Assembly: GCA_018697195.1 (NCBI GenBank)
Contig: CM031857.1
Coordinates: forward strand, 95,582,966 to 95,646,965
Source: Certhia americana
Lineage: Eukaryota; Chordata; Aves; Passeriformes; Certhiidae
Direction: 5' to 3'
Length of the DNA: 64,000 nt
In this document: piece by piece, positions 1-13,300 of the stretch
Numbering within the stretch: position 1 is the stretch's first letter
Layout of the letters: every line of letters starts with the position of its first letter
Made by a program: the position numbers and the translations under genes
The notes under the pieces: model-generated
Seen by the model: the letters and a program-made list of their open reading frames with translations, nothing else
Database searches by the model: none
Told to the model about the DNA's origin: nothing

Positions 1-3000
1 AAATATTAATGAAATACCTGCATATTCCAATCTAGGAGATGTCACAGTATCTAATGCATATTATTCAAAAAGTACTAAATGGTTACAAGTATTACTGATT
101 TCTCTTAACTTCTCATTTCTGTATTGTTGCAGTACTGTAAAATAATATAACATTCTTAAGAGAACTATCATACCCAAAATAGAAAACTGTTTATAGTTAG
201 TTGTGGTTTGTGTTTTTATTCTGACTTTCTGAAGTTAAAGGATTGTGAAATAGGACATAATATAACAAATGAGATAAAAGAGTGCTTATTGTCATTATTA
301 CTAGACTAACATATTTTAGACACAAAACAAAACTGATGATTAAGGTAGAACAAATGCTTAGCTATTATAGATAGCAATAACAAATACACATATTTTTGAG
401 TTTATCTACAATAATAATTGATTAGTATTTCATAAGTTTATTGGGCTGCCAAGCTGGAAGACCTTCTCAGTGTCCCAAATATGGCCAGCATTGCTCAGAC
501 AATTAAGGTAACAACATACGTTTTAGCAATTGATCGTCACCTATGTGTTTTTAGCTACATTCAGGAATAAGGAAGACTTAAATATGTGGTTTTTAAGATA
601 AATTTTCCATCCATATTTTCAGTAGCAAATAAATGGCTTAGAATGAGTAACTTTTAATGCTCCAATAGGGAAGAAACCAAACCAACCAAAGAAAACCCAC
701 CAAACTCACTACAAAACAAAAGGCAAAAAAACCCTAAAAACACAAGGTTTTAGTTGCACAAAGTGTCAACCTTTGGAATAATCATCCACACTCAAATATA
801 ACAATTTTTTTTCTCTAAAATGCAGCATCTAGTTGAGATTTTGGTAATTTCTGCTAAATAGTCGTCTGAACAAAATACTATAAGCAGGACCAAAATGCCT
901 AGAAGTCATATCATTATTTACATGAAACATTTTCAAAATAATTTGGTGATACTAGGAAGTGTTGGCATAAAAAAAGGACAAAATTGTCTCAGATATTATT
1001 CAAGACACTTGTTAAGGAGTGTCTCATCTGCACTATTTCATCATAGGTGTTACCTGTAGAAAGCCACCAAAGGCCCCATGTTTCATGGATCAAAAGCTTT
1101 ACAAAATACTATTTGCTATGGTCATCGCAGGAAGCCCAGCAGGAGAATCAAAATGATTAAAAGTGAAAGAACGAGAGCATTTGTTCAATTCAAAGCTCAG
1201 CTATATGCAGATCTGTCAGTGTTATTGTTAAACTATCCTGTCTCAGATCCAAACGGTTAGGCAAACAAAATCAGAGCTCATAAAGACACAGGAGGTTTTT
1301 CTTTGTTCTGAAACTTTCTTTACAATAAACGTGAGATGAATAACAGTGATAATGGCAAACATTAGAAACAATTTATGTGTAGTGTGCAGAGTGTGGGGAA
1401 AGAGAAGGGACACAAGTTCACCCATGTTTGGAGAGACATGAGCCAGAGTTTATCCTTCATCTTTTGTTCACTACCTGGTCTCTCACGTTGGCAGTGAATA
1501 GAATTGGATTTCAGCATCCTACATCTGAATACCGGGCAACTGAATGTAAAAGTCAGCTAAGTCTCCCCTAATCTTACTTTGTTCAAAGCACTGCCTGGCA
1601 GTGATCTTCTCACAACTCTGAGATCCCTGTGCTTCTACAGAAGCAGTGTGAATGAGAGCAGACAACAGCCCTCTAGACTCTGTATCACATTAGCTGTCTG
1701 GCCGCAGCCATTTTCAAAAGAAACCATCCAAACAGCATTGAAAATAACCCTAGGTACTTTCATTGATGAAGGTTCATATCCCTGAAGATTTGATACTATT
1801 ACAGGGATAAGAAGCACTTAACAAAGAAGTTGTGGACTTTTGCCATGAGGTTGCAGGGACATAAAAAATAAAGTGTAAGACTTAGGCAAATTTAGCCATT
1901 TTTACATAATGAATCAAGATCCAAAGAGCCAGATGTGATCCATTATTCTGAAGACATCTTTCCATAGAAATGTTTTTTCTTCAGATGAAAGTTTCTTTAA
2001 AACCTTATCCTTGGCCTCTGCATAGTTCATTCTACAGATCCTGTCTGTCCATGTGCACTGAAATGTGAAGGGGTGACACTTCACCTGTTATGCTGTTTTC
2101 CATACTGGCAGCCACACATGATCATGGTAACGCTTTGGTTTCTTCCAATTTTAAAATGCTAACCCCAGAATTGAAGACTGAGATTGGCTCACTTTCACGT
2201 GGACTAGAGATTAGAGTAATGGCCCAAGGCTTCTTAAAGTACGGTGTTGCCATACCTTGAAATAAATATTTCTGATGCTGAACAGTGCCTTAAGAACAGT
2301 AGCTAACACTTTGTCATTTAAATTTCATAACAGCCCCTAGAATCAGATGAATCATTTTGCATTGATTTTTCCAGGATGAAAAGCTGTATATCTGTAACTC
2401 TCAACTTGCCTAAAGAATGGGAGGCAAAGTGGCTGCTGTTCAGGTTGGCTTATTTCTAACAGACAAGAAGAACAGGAAACTTCTGTCAAACCTCTATTGG
2501 TTTAAAATCAAAGACTATTTGAATAACACCATCATGAATCCCCAGAATACAAAATGGTGCCATTATTATCATAGGCCGTATAACAGCAATTGTTAATAGT
2601 TAAAAAGAAAAAGAAAATTTCTTCATTTGATTTCCAAATCTTTTACTTTCAGGTAAAAGGAAAAAAAAGTATGTGATGGAGCACTACAAAATTTAAGGCA
2701 ACTCAAGAGCTAGCAGCTAGTCAGAGACATTGAATCAAAGGAAAGTAACAGACATTTATATTTAATCGATCCTATTGAGCCAAGAACAATATTTTAGAGA
2801 ATACCTTCATTGTTCTGTGACAGAGGTGTTAACCGGGTGAATGGGATCGATCAGTGATGAGATTAAATGTAAATTGCTATTAAAAGTCTGCTACCAGCTG
2901 AGCAACTAAAAGAGAGAACTGTGATTAAATGGCCATGGTTACCCAGCTGAAAAAAGAGTTGGGTCCTACTGCTGAAGACTACTGATATATTTGCCCCATT

Positions 3001-5034
3001 TTGCCAAGCATATAAAAATTACTAAAAAAAAATGGCAATGCTACTGTTCCCTCATGGACCTGGAAAATGAGAACTTTCCTTTCCTGTTGTGAGGAGTAGT
3101 TGGAGACTATAAAATACTGTAATTTGGCATTTCAAACTCTGTAATGAAAGCACAGAATTCAGCAGCTAGAAGCAGTGAGAGCCCAGAGGTCTCCTTTTAC
3201 ATAGATTCCAAATAAAAACTTCCTGTAAAGGAAGATAACAAAAAATCTTGGTACATCTAACCACACAAACATATGACTTCTTCAGGATTTGGTGTGCCCC
3301 TGAAGAGGTATTGGTCTGAGTTTCCATCATCTTGCCATATACCATACCATGTCTTGCCAGTCTACTAGCTGATCTGCTTCATGAACTTTCAATCACATGT
3401 TTAAACTAACTTTGCTTATTTTCCCTGAAGCAGGCTGGGGAATGATCAAATTATATCAGCTGGCAAATCTGAGGCAATGGTCCTCCTCAACCATTCACTC
3501 TCAGGGGCAATCAAACAAGTGATGGCCTGGAGCTGATAAACTTCTGCCATGGAGCAGCTGGAGCCAAAACAGGATGTGTAGTTTCATCTTAGTTATAAAT
3601 GTATACAATTAAAAAAACCTCAAACTTCTATTTGGACGCTTTTTCTTGTGTGCTCAATTTATAAATTAGCCACAACAGAAGAAATATTGAAAACGAACAA
3701 AATCTTATGTCTGAAATTCCTAATCTGATACTTACTGGGAACTGCAAAGAGATTTTCCACCTCAAATTCACCATCATATGATTCACTTTAGTTTTGATCA
3801 ATACAAACATCTTTTCTGCAGAAATAATGCTGAACTGGATGGACAGCAGATCTTTTTTTAGGACATTTACAGCATTCTATTATCAGCAAATGTATTACTC
3901 ATAAGAACCATTAGGAAAACTGTGTCATATCCAAGATAAGTCAAGGGATAACAATTGAGACATCGAGAGAAAAATTAGACAGTTAGTCCTCCAGAATGAC
4001 AACAATAATTGAGTGATATAAGTCCCTATCTAGTAAAGCAAAAATTAAGAAAAGTAAAAAAAAAAACCTTTTTATAGACTCATAAATTTATTTTTCAAAG
4101 AAGGAAAATGTTCTCATGATTTAACTATTTCATCAAGAATAAATTTTTCTTCAGCATCAGGAGACTTATTTCAGTGATCAACTATTATGATAACTGAAAG
4201 CACAACATCTCCCTAATCAAAATAGTCAATTACTTGTATTTCTTTCATTCTTAAATATTTAGAACCTGTAGCCTCTTAGATCATAAAGAACATAAAAACA
4301 TAAAGCTTTGTCTTAAATACAAACAGTAATATATGACTCTAAACAGAGGGAAAACAGGGACAGGCATGTTTGTCACTTCAAAAAATGACCAGCTAGATAT
4401 ATAATGGTTATCATGGAGAAGGGGGTGCTAAACTCCACATTTGAACCTCATCATATTCAGGTTTTAAAAAGGAGCACAGATACAACTGATTTATTATCCT
4501 TCCAGTGTAATATGTCTTCAACTCTCATTTTTCATCCAGGATTATAAATGCTGAATACACCTGAGGATATGTGCAGCATTGCAGAAGGCAGCATACATGA
4601 CAACACACAAAAAAACAAATCTAGAAGTAGCTTCATAATATCTATTTACAGTCATTAACAGTGTTCTAAAAGTAAACTGCATGTTGCACAGTGTATTTGT
4701 TGATCACTATCATACAAGTTTGCTGAGCATACACAATTTTTCCTCTAAGAATTTCTTAGACCATAATAAGCAATCTTCTAAAATTAATTTTACCACTGAT
4801 CATATAAAAAATCAGGGAAAAAAAAAACCTCCACAAAAAAAATTTCAACTCAAGATTAGATTTCTTTTATAACATTATACAAGAGCAAAAGGTGACAGGA
4901 TAGCATCATGCAACTTATACTGTGGAAGGCACAGAATGTAGCATACATACTCTTCCATAGACCATACTTTCAAAGTAATATCTGCTATAAAGAATTAGAT
5001 AAAGAATTCTCTAGTTATACCTCATTTTATACCC
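1..5034. other. AT-rich unique DNA, no gene seen
   Basis: No coding region, RNA gene or mobile element is recognised here. Open frames are short (about 60 codons), occur on both strands and look like chance. There is an A/C-rich patch at about 670-745 built of AACC and AAAC runs. The segment around 2755-2960 is denser in transcription-factor-like motifs than its surroundings and is listed as a candidate regulatory element. The rest is plain AT-rich sequence of an intergenic or intronic kind. Confidence 0.7.
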
Positions 5035-5060
5035 AAATAAATAAATAAATAAATAAATAA

Positions 5061-5102
<42 letters not shown>
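5035..5102. repeat. Compound microsatellite (AAAT)n then (AT)n
   Basis: About eight AAAT units run directly into about eighteen AT units with almost no interruptions. The purity suggests an actively slipping, length-polymorphic locus. The AT half can extrude a cruciform and is prone to sequencing-length error. Confidence 0.95.
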
Positions 5103-5105
<3 letters not shown>

Positions 5106-6229
5106 TACACACATTACCTATGTATGCAATAGAAAATAGATTAAACATTGCAAGCATACTCTATTATTGTGGGGTCCTGCATATCTCTAGGTTTTTTTCC
5201 TCCTTTCTCCAGAATAACTTAGTCACCGTAGATCACCAATGCACAAGATTATTAACAAATATCTATTACCTCATTACCTAAAAATCTTTTATCTAAAGAG
5301 AAACTAGAATACAATTAAACAAAAGGTATACAAGGCACTGAAGGAAGGTCTGTGGATAAACCACTTTATCAGAGTAAGATGTTGTTTTCACAGTGATTTA
5401 TGCCTCAGAGCAAACACTGAGACTGCTTGCTGTGCTCACAGGACTTTAAGGAGACCAAAGAGAAAACCTGCCAATCTAATAGTTCTGTGACTATCATGCA
5501 TGGAGAGTTGTTCCATTAGATACAATTTCACAGCAGCTTCCAATTTCTGTTTTTTATGGCTGCTTAATAGTTTGTTGTTTTTTTTGGTTTTCGTCTATTT
5601 TTTATTTCAGTTAGTTATCAAGCACAATACAGAAGCTATATTTTGAAATAGAATACTTTAAAGAAAGCATTTAATACACTTCTCTTTTGTTATAAAGAAA
5701 GAAAATAGTCAAACTGAAATAAATGTATATTCTATTGAAAATAGAATATTTTATGAAGGGAGAACAGAAGGGAATCGAGATTAATAATCTCAGTATGTTG
5801 CTATATTGACATACTTTGGTACTGCAGTAACAGGATGATATTTAACATTTTGCTAATAAGAATAGATAAGATTTGATTTTACCCATTTGGGTTGGGACTT
5901 AGTGGGAAGTGGCTGGTTCAAAGAAAATGTGTATTTTACCTTGCAGGACTCCAATCACTTACCATGACGAGCAAACTGGGGACAATGGACAAGAAGGTTG
6001 AGGTACTCAAAAGTTTGGCCTGTGTTCAATGACAGCATTTCTTTCACACTTCTCAAGTGGTTGAACTGCAAGACAGGGGATAAGAAAGCAGAGTTACTCC
6101 CTATACAACAGAAGGTTGAGTTCATGAGTGCCTGAGGAACCTAAATATTCATAAATCTATGGGACCCCAAAGGGGTATCCCAAAGTCCAGAGGGAGTTAA
6201 TAGTCATCAAGCCACTCTCCATATTTGAT
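5103..6229. other. AT-rich unique DNA, no gene seen
   Basis: No gene or known repeat is recognised. A pyrimidine-rich run at about 5570-5608 ends in CAG at 5608-5610 and resembles a splice acceptor, but no open exon with a donor follows. A short interrupted hairpin with CCCC/GGGG arms lies at 6161-6181, just before the CR1 fragment. Confidence 0.6.
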
Positions 6230-6627
6230 ATGAGCTGTTCAGTATGGAAAACAAAAATCTCAAGAGAGACCTAACTGGGACCTTTCAACACCTAAAGGAG
6301 GCTATTGAAAAATGGGGACAGATTTTTAGCAGGGCCTGTTGTGATAGGTCAAGGAGCTGAAAGACCTTAAACTGAAAGACTGTTTAAGGTTTTAAACTGA
6401 AAGACTGCATATTTAAACTAGATATAGAGAAGAAATTTTTTATGATGCAGGTGATGGAACACTGGAATATGTTGCCCCATCCCTGGAAACATTCAAAGGG
6501 AGGTTGAACAGGGGTGTTGAACAACCTGATCTAGTTGAACATATCCATTCTCATTACAGGGGTATTGGACTATGTGGCCTTTTAAGGCCCCTTCCAACCC
6601 AAGGTATTCTATGTTTCTATGATTAAA
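6230..6627 (+). mobile_element. CR1 LINE, 3'-end fragment
   Basis: This is a 5'-truncated copy of the avian CR1 non-LTR retrotransposon, in sense on the plus strand. It shows the characteristic 3' region in order: the TTCAG/TGGA start of the conserved block, a phrase like TTTAAACTGAAAGA, a segment resembling GGAACACTGGAA, the CAACCTGATCTAGT motif, CCCCTTCCAACCCAA, and a terminal TTCTATG-type repeat ending near 6627. It carries a 25-bp tandem duplication: the same 16 bases occur at 6367-6382 and 6392-6407. No coding capacity remains. Such 5'-truncated ends are the usual product of CR1 insertion. Confidence 0.9.
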
Positions 6628-9489
6628 ACTAGAAAATCTTTTGTAATTTAGGAGAGGTTTGTATACCAAAGCAAAATAGTAACTATTGCTAGGTGGTCTG
6701 GCTGACTCTAATTTTTGTGCATATATAATCACCACCAATATGTTTTATCTATTTTCCTCTAAGAAATGCCCTCCTACAATCACCCATTACTTGAATCACG
6801 CAAGTTAATCTTTTGAGATCGAAGTTTTCTCCTACCTTTCCTGGTTCAATAGCTTGGCATGAAAAAAGTTTCATCTCTTTCTACAGTGAGTTTTGAAATG
6901 AGAAAACAATATTTCTCATTATATCTGGCTACTTCCAGTGCTCCATCCCAAACGACCACTGATAACAAAATGAAACGACAAGCCAGCTGTTGGAGTGAAT
7001 CCAGCATGAGATGTGAATATAGGCCACCAGAGCTATTGCTATTTATTGCATCTCCATTTCACTCTACTGAGTATGCTGACACAGCATTAATAATCTATTC
7101 TGAATACAAAGCCTCTGATACCACTTACATTATAATATTTTTATATCATGTTATATGTCATTAGAGTTGACATAATGATAATATCCATTTTGTAATGGAA
7201 ATCATTTTAATAGAAACAGCATTAAAACAACATGGTACATGAAGAAAGTGTTATTTGGTATACGTTCACTGAAGTATTGTCAGAAGGCAGAACACAGCAC
7301 AATGAGTAGAAGGCTTCAAATATCACTACTCTGATTCCCTTAATAAAAACATGTTATCTATTTTTATTAAGGTCTGTCTTACTGTCTTAAATCTTAACTG
7401 TTTCCTTAATCATCTTCTCTGCAAGTTGTTGGGGTTTTTTAATTTAAAAAAAGGTTCATGTTCTTATGAAATTGCATAAAATGCACAGGCATTTTAAGTG
7501 AATTCTAGAATTTGGACTTAATTTGTGAATGAAGAAGAATGATCGGACCTTCTCATTACAGGGATGACTGTGTAAGGACTGTGTGATATAAGTGATAAAT
7601 TTCCAGGGATACCCAAAGGAAAGAATTGTTCCATATGATAAACATGCAAGCCAGGACTGGCATCCCTTCTATTACATAAAGTCTGAATCCAAGAATCCAT
7701 TTACTGTTTTCTAAGTTGTGGAGGCAGTTTTTCAAGACAGAATGTCAAAACCTTTTCTCAAGAAGAGAGAAGGAAGTTGTTCTTCTATTTCAATCCTTCC
7801 TTTACCTGTCTGTAGTATTCAGTAGGCTTTATTGGAGGTCTTTAACATACAGATATGGTTCCTGTGTAGCTAGGTGGCTGCTGACTAAAGGTGGTTTGGG
7901 CTAATTATGGGATGCACAGGGAAGAGCATAGCCTTGCCAATAAACCTTGTGCTTGTTGTGGTAGGTAAGCATAAATCATCAACCAATATCAAATCTCTGT
8001 AGTTGCAGAAAATTGTACAAATTATGCTGACAGTTTGCTGCTATTTGATAATTTTAGCCCTGCCAGATCAAGCACAGGGTATCACAGTCACACTTTGCTT
8101 TAACTTCTGTCAAGCTGCCTCTAACTACAGCATTAGGTAAAACAGTCACTTACCTCTGCCTTTTGTGGGGCACTGAATAAACATCTGACTGCTTAAGTGT
8201 TTTTATGTTGTGCTTAGTATGTGAATGTGTGCATTTATGCCTTTAGAAGATTATTCTGAGCTTGGTGCTATAAAGCACGGAGCAAATGCTGCAGTAGGTG
8301 GCCATCAACACCTCATGCAGAGCATGTCCAGGTGTCATTTCTCTCTTCTGGCCTCAATAACAGATACACCTCAATAAGAGGCCTCCAAAGCAGATACACC
8401 TAAATGACAAATGAGTTGGTTAGTACTTCTGACAGCACATATCCACCTGCATCCCTTTTTGTTTCAGTGGAAAGAAAAATGTTTACAATTTAGATTCATT
8501 AAGGAATTCTCATGGGTTTGTAACAAAGGCTGTACAAATTTACACTAATCTGTATAAATAAATGATCCTGACAAATAAAATATTTTGAATTATTATTATA
8601 TTAAATAGAATTTTTAAAGTCAATTGAAAATACTCTGTTTGCTGAACTGCTTCGTACTCATTCCCAAGCCATAAATACAGAACTGAAATGTCTATTTTCA
8701 GCTTTGGAGATGTAAAAAAAATGGTTAAAAATAAATTGTGCTCCTACTCTCTAATGCAGAGTACAGGAATATGGTGATGGAGAAGCTAAGCTTGGAAATC
8801 TGGAGGCAGTTTCTCATTCTTAGCACAGATGCATCATAACCTTTACACATTGGCACAATTGTTGCTACATATTTTCTGAGAGACACTCATCTCTATTCCT
8901 GTTTACTGAAGAACAAAACAAATTCGAAGTAAATAAAAAAAAAATTAACTCTACTTGAATCCAGAATTATCTTTTTTTCATTTTAAGTTATGTCATTACC
9001 TTAATCTGTTTTGTAGCAACACCTAGGAGCTACACTCAAGGTCAGAATAGAAATATGGCTGATTCTTTGACACTGATTTTTAATTATCATTCATTGCAAC
9101 AGTAATTTAAGCTCATTAGAGCATCAATTTCCTAATGACTAGACATATTTGAAATAAAACACTTTTGGTATGAAAGATAGAAGAAAGAACAAAAGTAAAA
9201 AGCCTTTTTTTTTTACTCCTGGGTAAAATAATGCCTACTTTAATAATACTTTGTACAGATGTAAAGGAGTTGAAATTACAATTGTATCTGTTATACATAT
9301 ATTACATTACATTACCTGACTTCAGCTAGTTCAAGTTCGTTAGGAGTAACAGATGGAAATCACCCTGAGGTTAATATTGCTTCTCTTCTGAACTGCCAGT
9401 TTCCAGCAGGTTTTTATATCCTTAATTTTGGTATGCTGCTGCTTGTAAATTCACACTGTAAGCATTTTTCTTCTTTTTTTTTCCCCTTA
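6628..9489. other. AT-rich unique DNA, no gene seen
   Basis: Nothing recognisable as a gene, RNA or mobile element. The 101-codon open frame at 6859-7164 has no recognisable motif and ends in a run of hydrophobic and aromatic residues read from AT-rich DNA, so it is judged fortuitous. The stretch around 8230-8420 is slightly richer in GC and has short imperfect repeats of CAGATACACCT (8362 and 8391 areas). Confidence 0.6.
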
Positions 9490-9490
9490 T

Positions 9491-9550
<60 letters not shown>

Positions 9551-9551
9551 T
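9490..9551. repeat. (GT)n microsatellite
   Basis: An almost pure GT dinucleotide tract of about 60 bases with single interruptions (an early A and a central C). It directly follows a T-rich and C-rich run. Long GT tracts can adopt left-handed Z-DNA and are usually length-variable between individuals. Confidence 0.95.
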
Positions 9552-10291
9552 TATATTCTTCTTTACACATCAAGGGCATTTTATGCCTTTTTATTCATTA
9601 TATTCACTATAACTGTAGTCATATTCTTGTCCTCATGAGTCTGCTGTTTGATCACTCTTAGAAGAATTTGCCATCAGCTTTGCATTTCTCACAGCAAGTA
9701 CACTGAACATATCTGTTCTTTGCAGTTCATCATTCAACATTATTTTGATTTTCACTAAAACCTTGCCAGAAATCACATTACTGTTATTTTCATGTGAAAT
9801 GCTGAATGTTTAATCTTCTGTGTAAGATATTCAATGTATGCTTAAGGCATAAAATGTGTGTTCTTATACTACACAAGTATGAAAATCTTCAAGATCATGT
9901 TGTACATCAGGGAAGAGAACAATTTGCTGAAAACCAGGTATGGGTGAACTGGAAAATCCCATTCCTTTTTTGTAGTAGGGAGACTGTAAGGTAGTCAAGA
10001 CTGCATTTTATCACTATCTAAAAAAATTCTTAATATATGTTCAAGACATTTTTAGTTACACAAATTTATACAAATAAGTACTTAAATGAAATATGCTGAA
10101 AACTTCACAGATTATCACAGAAGCAAAAATTGAACTAGATCTAGGTCATTGTCAACATCCTCAGACTTTTTCTTCCTATTAAGAAAAACCTTTTAGGCAG
10201 TAGGTTTTTAAAGCCCATGGAAAAAATCCTGAAGTGTGAAGCCTAGTTCAAAGCTGTCACACTATTCAATATCTCATCAAAACAGGATATG
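9552..10291. other. AT-rich unique DNA, no gene seen
   Basis: Spacer between the two GT tracts. No open frame with recognisable protein character and no repeat family is seen. Confidence 0.6.
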
Positions 10292-10297
10292 GTGTAT

Positions 10298-10335
<38 letters not shown>
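10292..10335. repeat. (GT)n microsatellite
   Basis: A second GT-rich dinucleotide tract with two interrupting A bases near its start and one C near its end. It has the same strand bias as the tract about 800 bases upstream. Confidence 0.95.
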
Positions 10336-10336
<1 letters not shown>

Positions 10337-13300
10337 AAAGGTGCGTATACTTGAAAAGGATCAAAATTACTATCTCTGTGTTCCATGGGAAACACACAGA
10401 AAACTGCATGTCTCTGATAAGCTTAATCTTCACTATTCTTCTCAAAAGAATTTAACAGTCTTGAATTGCATATACTTCCAAATTACTTAAAACTACTCAT
10501 TAAAACTACATTCTTCGAGTTGCAAAGTGCTCAGAAAAAAACCATGGAAGGTCAGGATTATGCCTGTTAGTGTAAAACTCCTCCTGTGCATGGATATTTT
10601 AATATAGTCATTAATTACCCAGGCAACATTAAACTCTTTTTAACATTTGTCTGCAACATCAAGAATTACAGGGTTACCCTGCAAAATTTCTGTGGTTGAA
10701 TCAGTCATAAAACCACACACTGATGCAATTGATGGTTTCTGATGTAAATTTCACTAAACACATCTTTAGCACTTGAATTACTAGAATAACAGGTTTATGT
10801 TGTGTTTATCTGTGCAGACTAGGATTAAAGAAAAAAACACTTGGCCTTAGCATTTCATGAACACATGCTGCGAGCAGATACATGATGAGAAAGAAAAACT
10901 TTTGAGTAATATTTCAGGTTCTGATGAGAACTACATGCTGGTGATCATAGCTCATGACATCATTTTAAAAACTTTAGCCCCACGCCTCCTTTCTTCTCAA
11001 ATCTTCTGTTGAGACTCTTCCTTCCCAAGTTCTTGGTTTATTCATTCCAAGTCCAGTTTTTTAGTTTTTTTGTTTAAGTTTCTACTCATTTTTTTTCCAT
11101 TCTATTTATATTTGTTTTCACTGGGGAAAAAAAAAACCAAACAAAAATCACCTCACAAAACAAACCAGGTAAAATTAGGATGTTGAAAAATGTGGGCTGC
11201 ACAATCAGTATAGGTACTTTGTGGGGCCCACAGGAACTCAACTACAGATTCGAGGATTCCCTGTTGCCAGATTGAAGCATGACCAGTAGGACTGAAATCT
11301 TGGAAGACTTAAGGATTTTAAAGTAAACAAGTCTTCCGAGAGCATGTGTGGACTGAAGTATTGAAAAAAAAAAAAAGTCTTTAAATTTGTGCAGAGTTTT
11401 TGGAACACAAAAAAAGAAGTCACATTTCCTGCATGGCCCTTTCTCTACTGCTTTTTAAGATCTTTGACTACAGAATAAAAAGAACCAGAATTATCAGAGA
11501 AAATGATACCATTTTTTTCTTTTACAGTGGTGAAAAAAAGTATTTTCCTGTATTCCAACACCTAAAAATGCCTGGATAGCTTTATTCTTTTTCTTTTTCT
11601 TTTTTTTTCTGTTTCTTTTAGTCAGCCTACAGGCTGGGAAATTTCAGTCCAGATGGCTGAAGTTTGGCAAACTTATAAACAAACGAAATCAGGGTCTTAA
11701 AATGGAAGTGATGGGCAACGCTACTAATTAGGCATTCTATATTTATTTTGCCCAGCTGCCTCCTCTTTTGCATCCTCAAATAAAAATAACCAAGAAAACA
11801 GAAAATTGAATTTGATAAAAGATTATGGGTTTGGGGCTTTGTTTTGGGGGAGCGATTAATGAAATCTTGTGCACTAATATCTAAACATGCTTTTAGGTAG
11901 CTATCTTCCCTGGAAACGTCCATTTTTTCCAAAACTCCTCTAAAATATAATTGTTTGAGTTATTCAGATTATGCTAATGTTCTCTCTGTAGGTGTAAATG
12001 TTTGACAGCTATGTGCATTCTAATGCATTCTAGAAAGTGTGCATTCTTGCCCATTCACTGTTACATCTCAACTCCAACTTTATGGGTTTTCCATTTGTGT
12101 CCAAGGTCAATATCAAAACAAAGGGAAAAGTTATGTTGGTGGCGCTCTGAACTTTCTGATCCTGGTTTCAGGTAACTTGTTTTACCATCTTCCTGTATTT
12201 CTGCTTTCCCTTTAGCACTTGGCACCCAGCTGCACCCCTCTGTGGGCAGTCCATCACGTACCCGCTCCACACTGACAGACAAGCGCATCCTTTCCTCAGG
12301 CTGGAGCGCCTTGCTTCCACTGTTGGCTCCACGCTAGAAGCACTTTTGATATTATGGTCTTTATTTGAACTTTGAGATTTGCATTTGCTGGAGAAGATTT
12401 ACACTCTGCATCTCAGATGTGGTAATTTGGAAAAGCTGGAAAAAGACAGCCATGGAACCACAGCACCATCAAGTGACAATTGCCTCTGTCACTGTAAACT
12501 CTATCTCATGAGCACATATAGGTCATATCACTTTTGTCTCTCATCTTCTTTTGGCCAAAGCTAATGAAAAAATGTATTTCTAAAAGAATTATAACTAGAT
12601 AATTAAATTGAGCCTATTTTAACTTATTTAAAGTGAAAGTTAATTGTATTAATGCTTTTGTACCATGTTTTTTGGAAATACTGTAACATATTTGGCTCAG
12701 GGTATTACCAAAGGCTGCAATGAGATGACTGGGCTTCCTTTCCAACCACTTTTCATATACAAGGTAATACTAAGCACATAATTTAGTATTATATAATTTA
12801 GTATATATAATTTATAATTTCTATGATTTAGTTCTCCTGAATGGAGTGAGAAAATTGTAGATACCCCTACTTTAAATGCAGTTATACAAATTAAACTCAT
12901 TATATCAAGGAACTATATAAGCCTAATTCCTTTATCATAATTTTTATTTCTTTTCTATTTCTCTAAGAAATTCATGGGGATTTAAACTGACAGCATTACC
13001 TGTTGTGATCTTGCACAGACAAACAAAGCTATTCACAGGAGTTTTCTGGAGCCCACAGCAGCACTTTCAGGTGGTTCAAATGTTCCATCAAATCTACAAA
13101 GCAGAGAACAGACCACATCAGGAACTATCACAGGAATCATGAGATGGGCATCAGTTCTTCTTTCATCAGACCCAAAAAGACCCCAGTTAGGCTTTGTGCT
13201 GAGTGAAGGGCAGAGGTTTTTCCACTTTTCCCACAGTCTGGAGCTTTCTAGCACCTGCTTTGATTCCACATGCAGAGTGATACTTAAGCTGTGCTATCTC

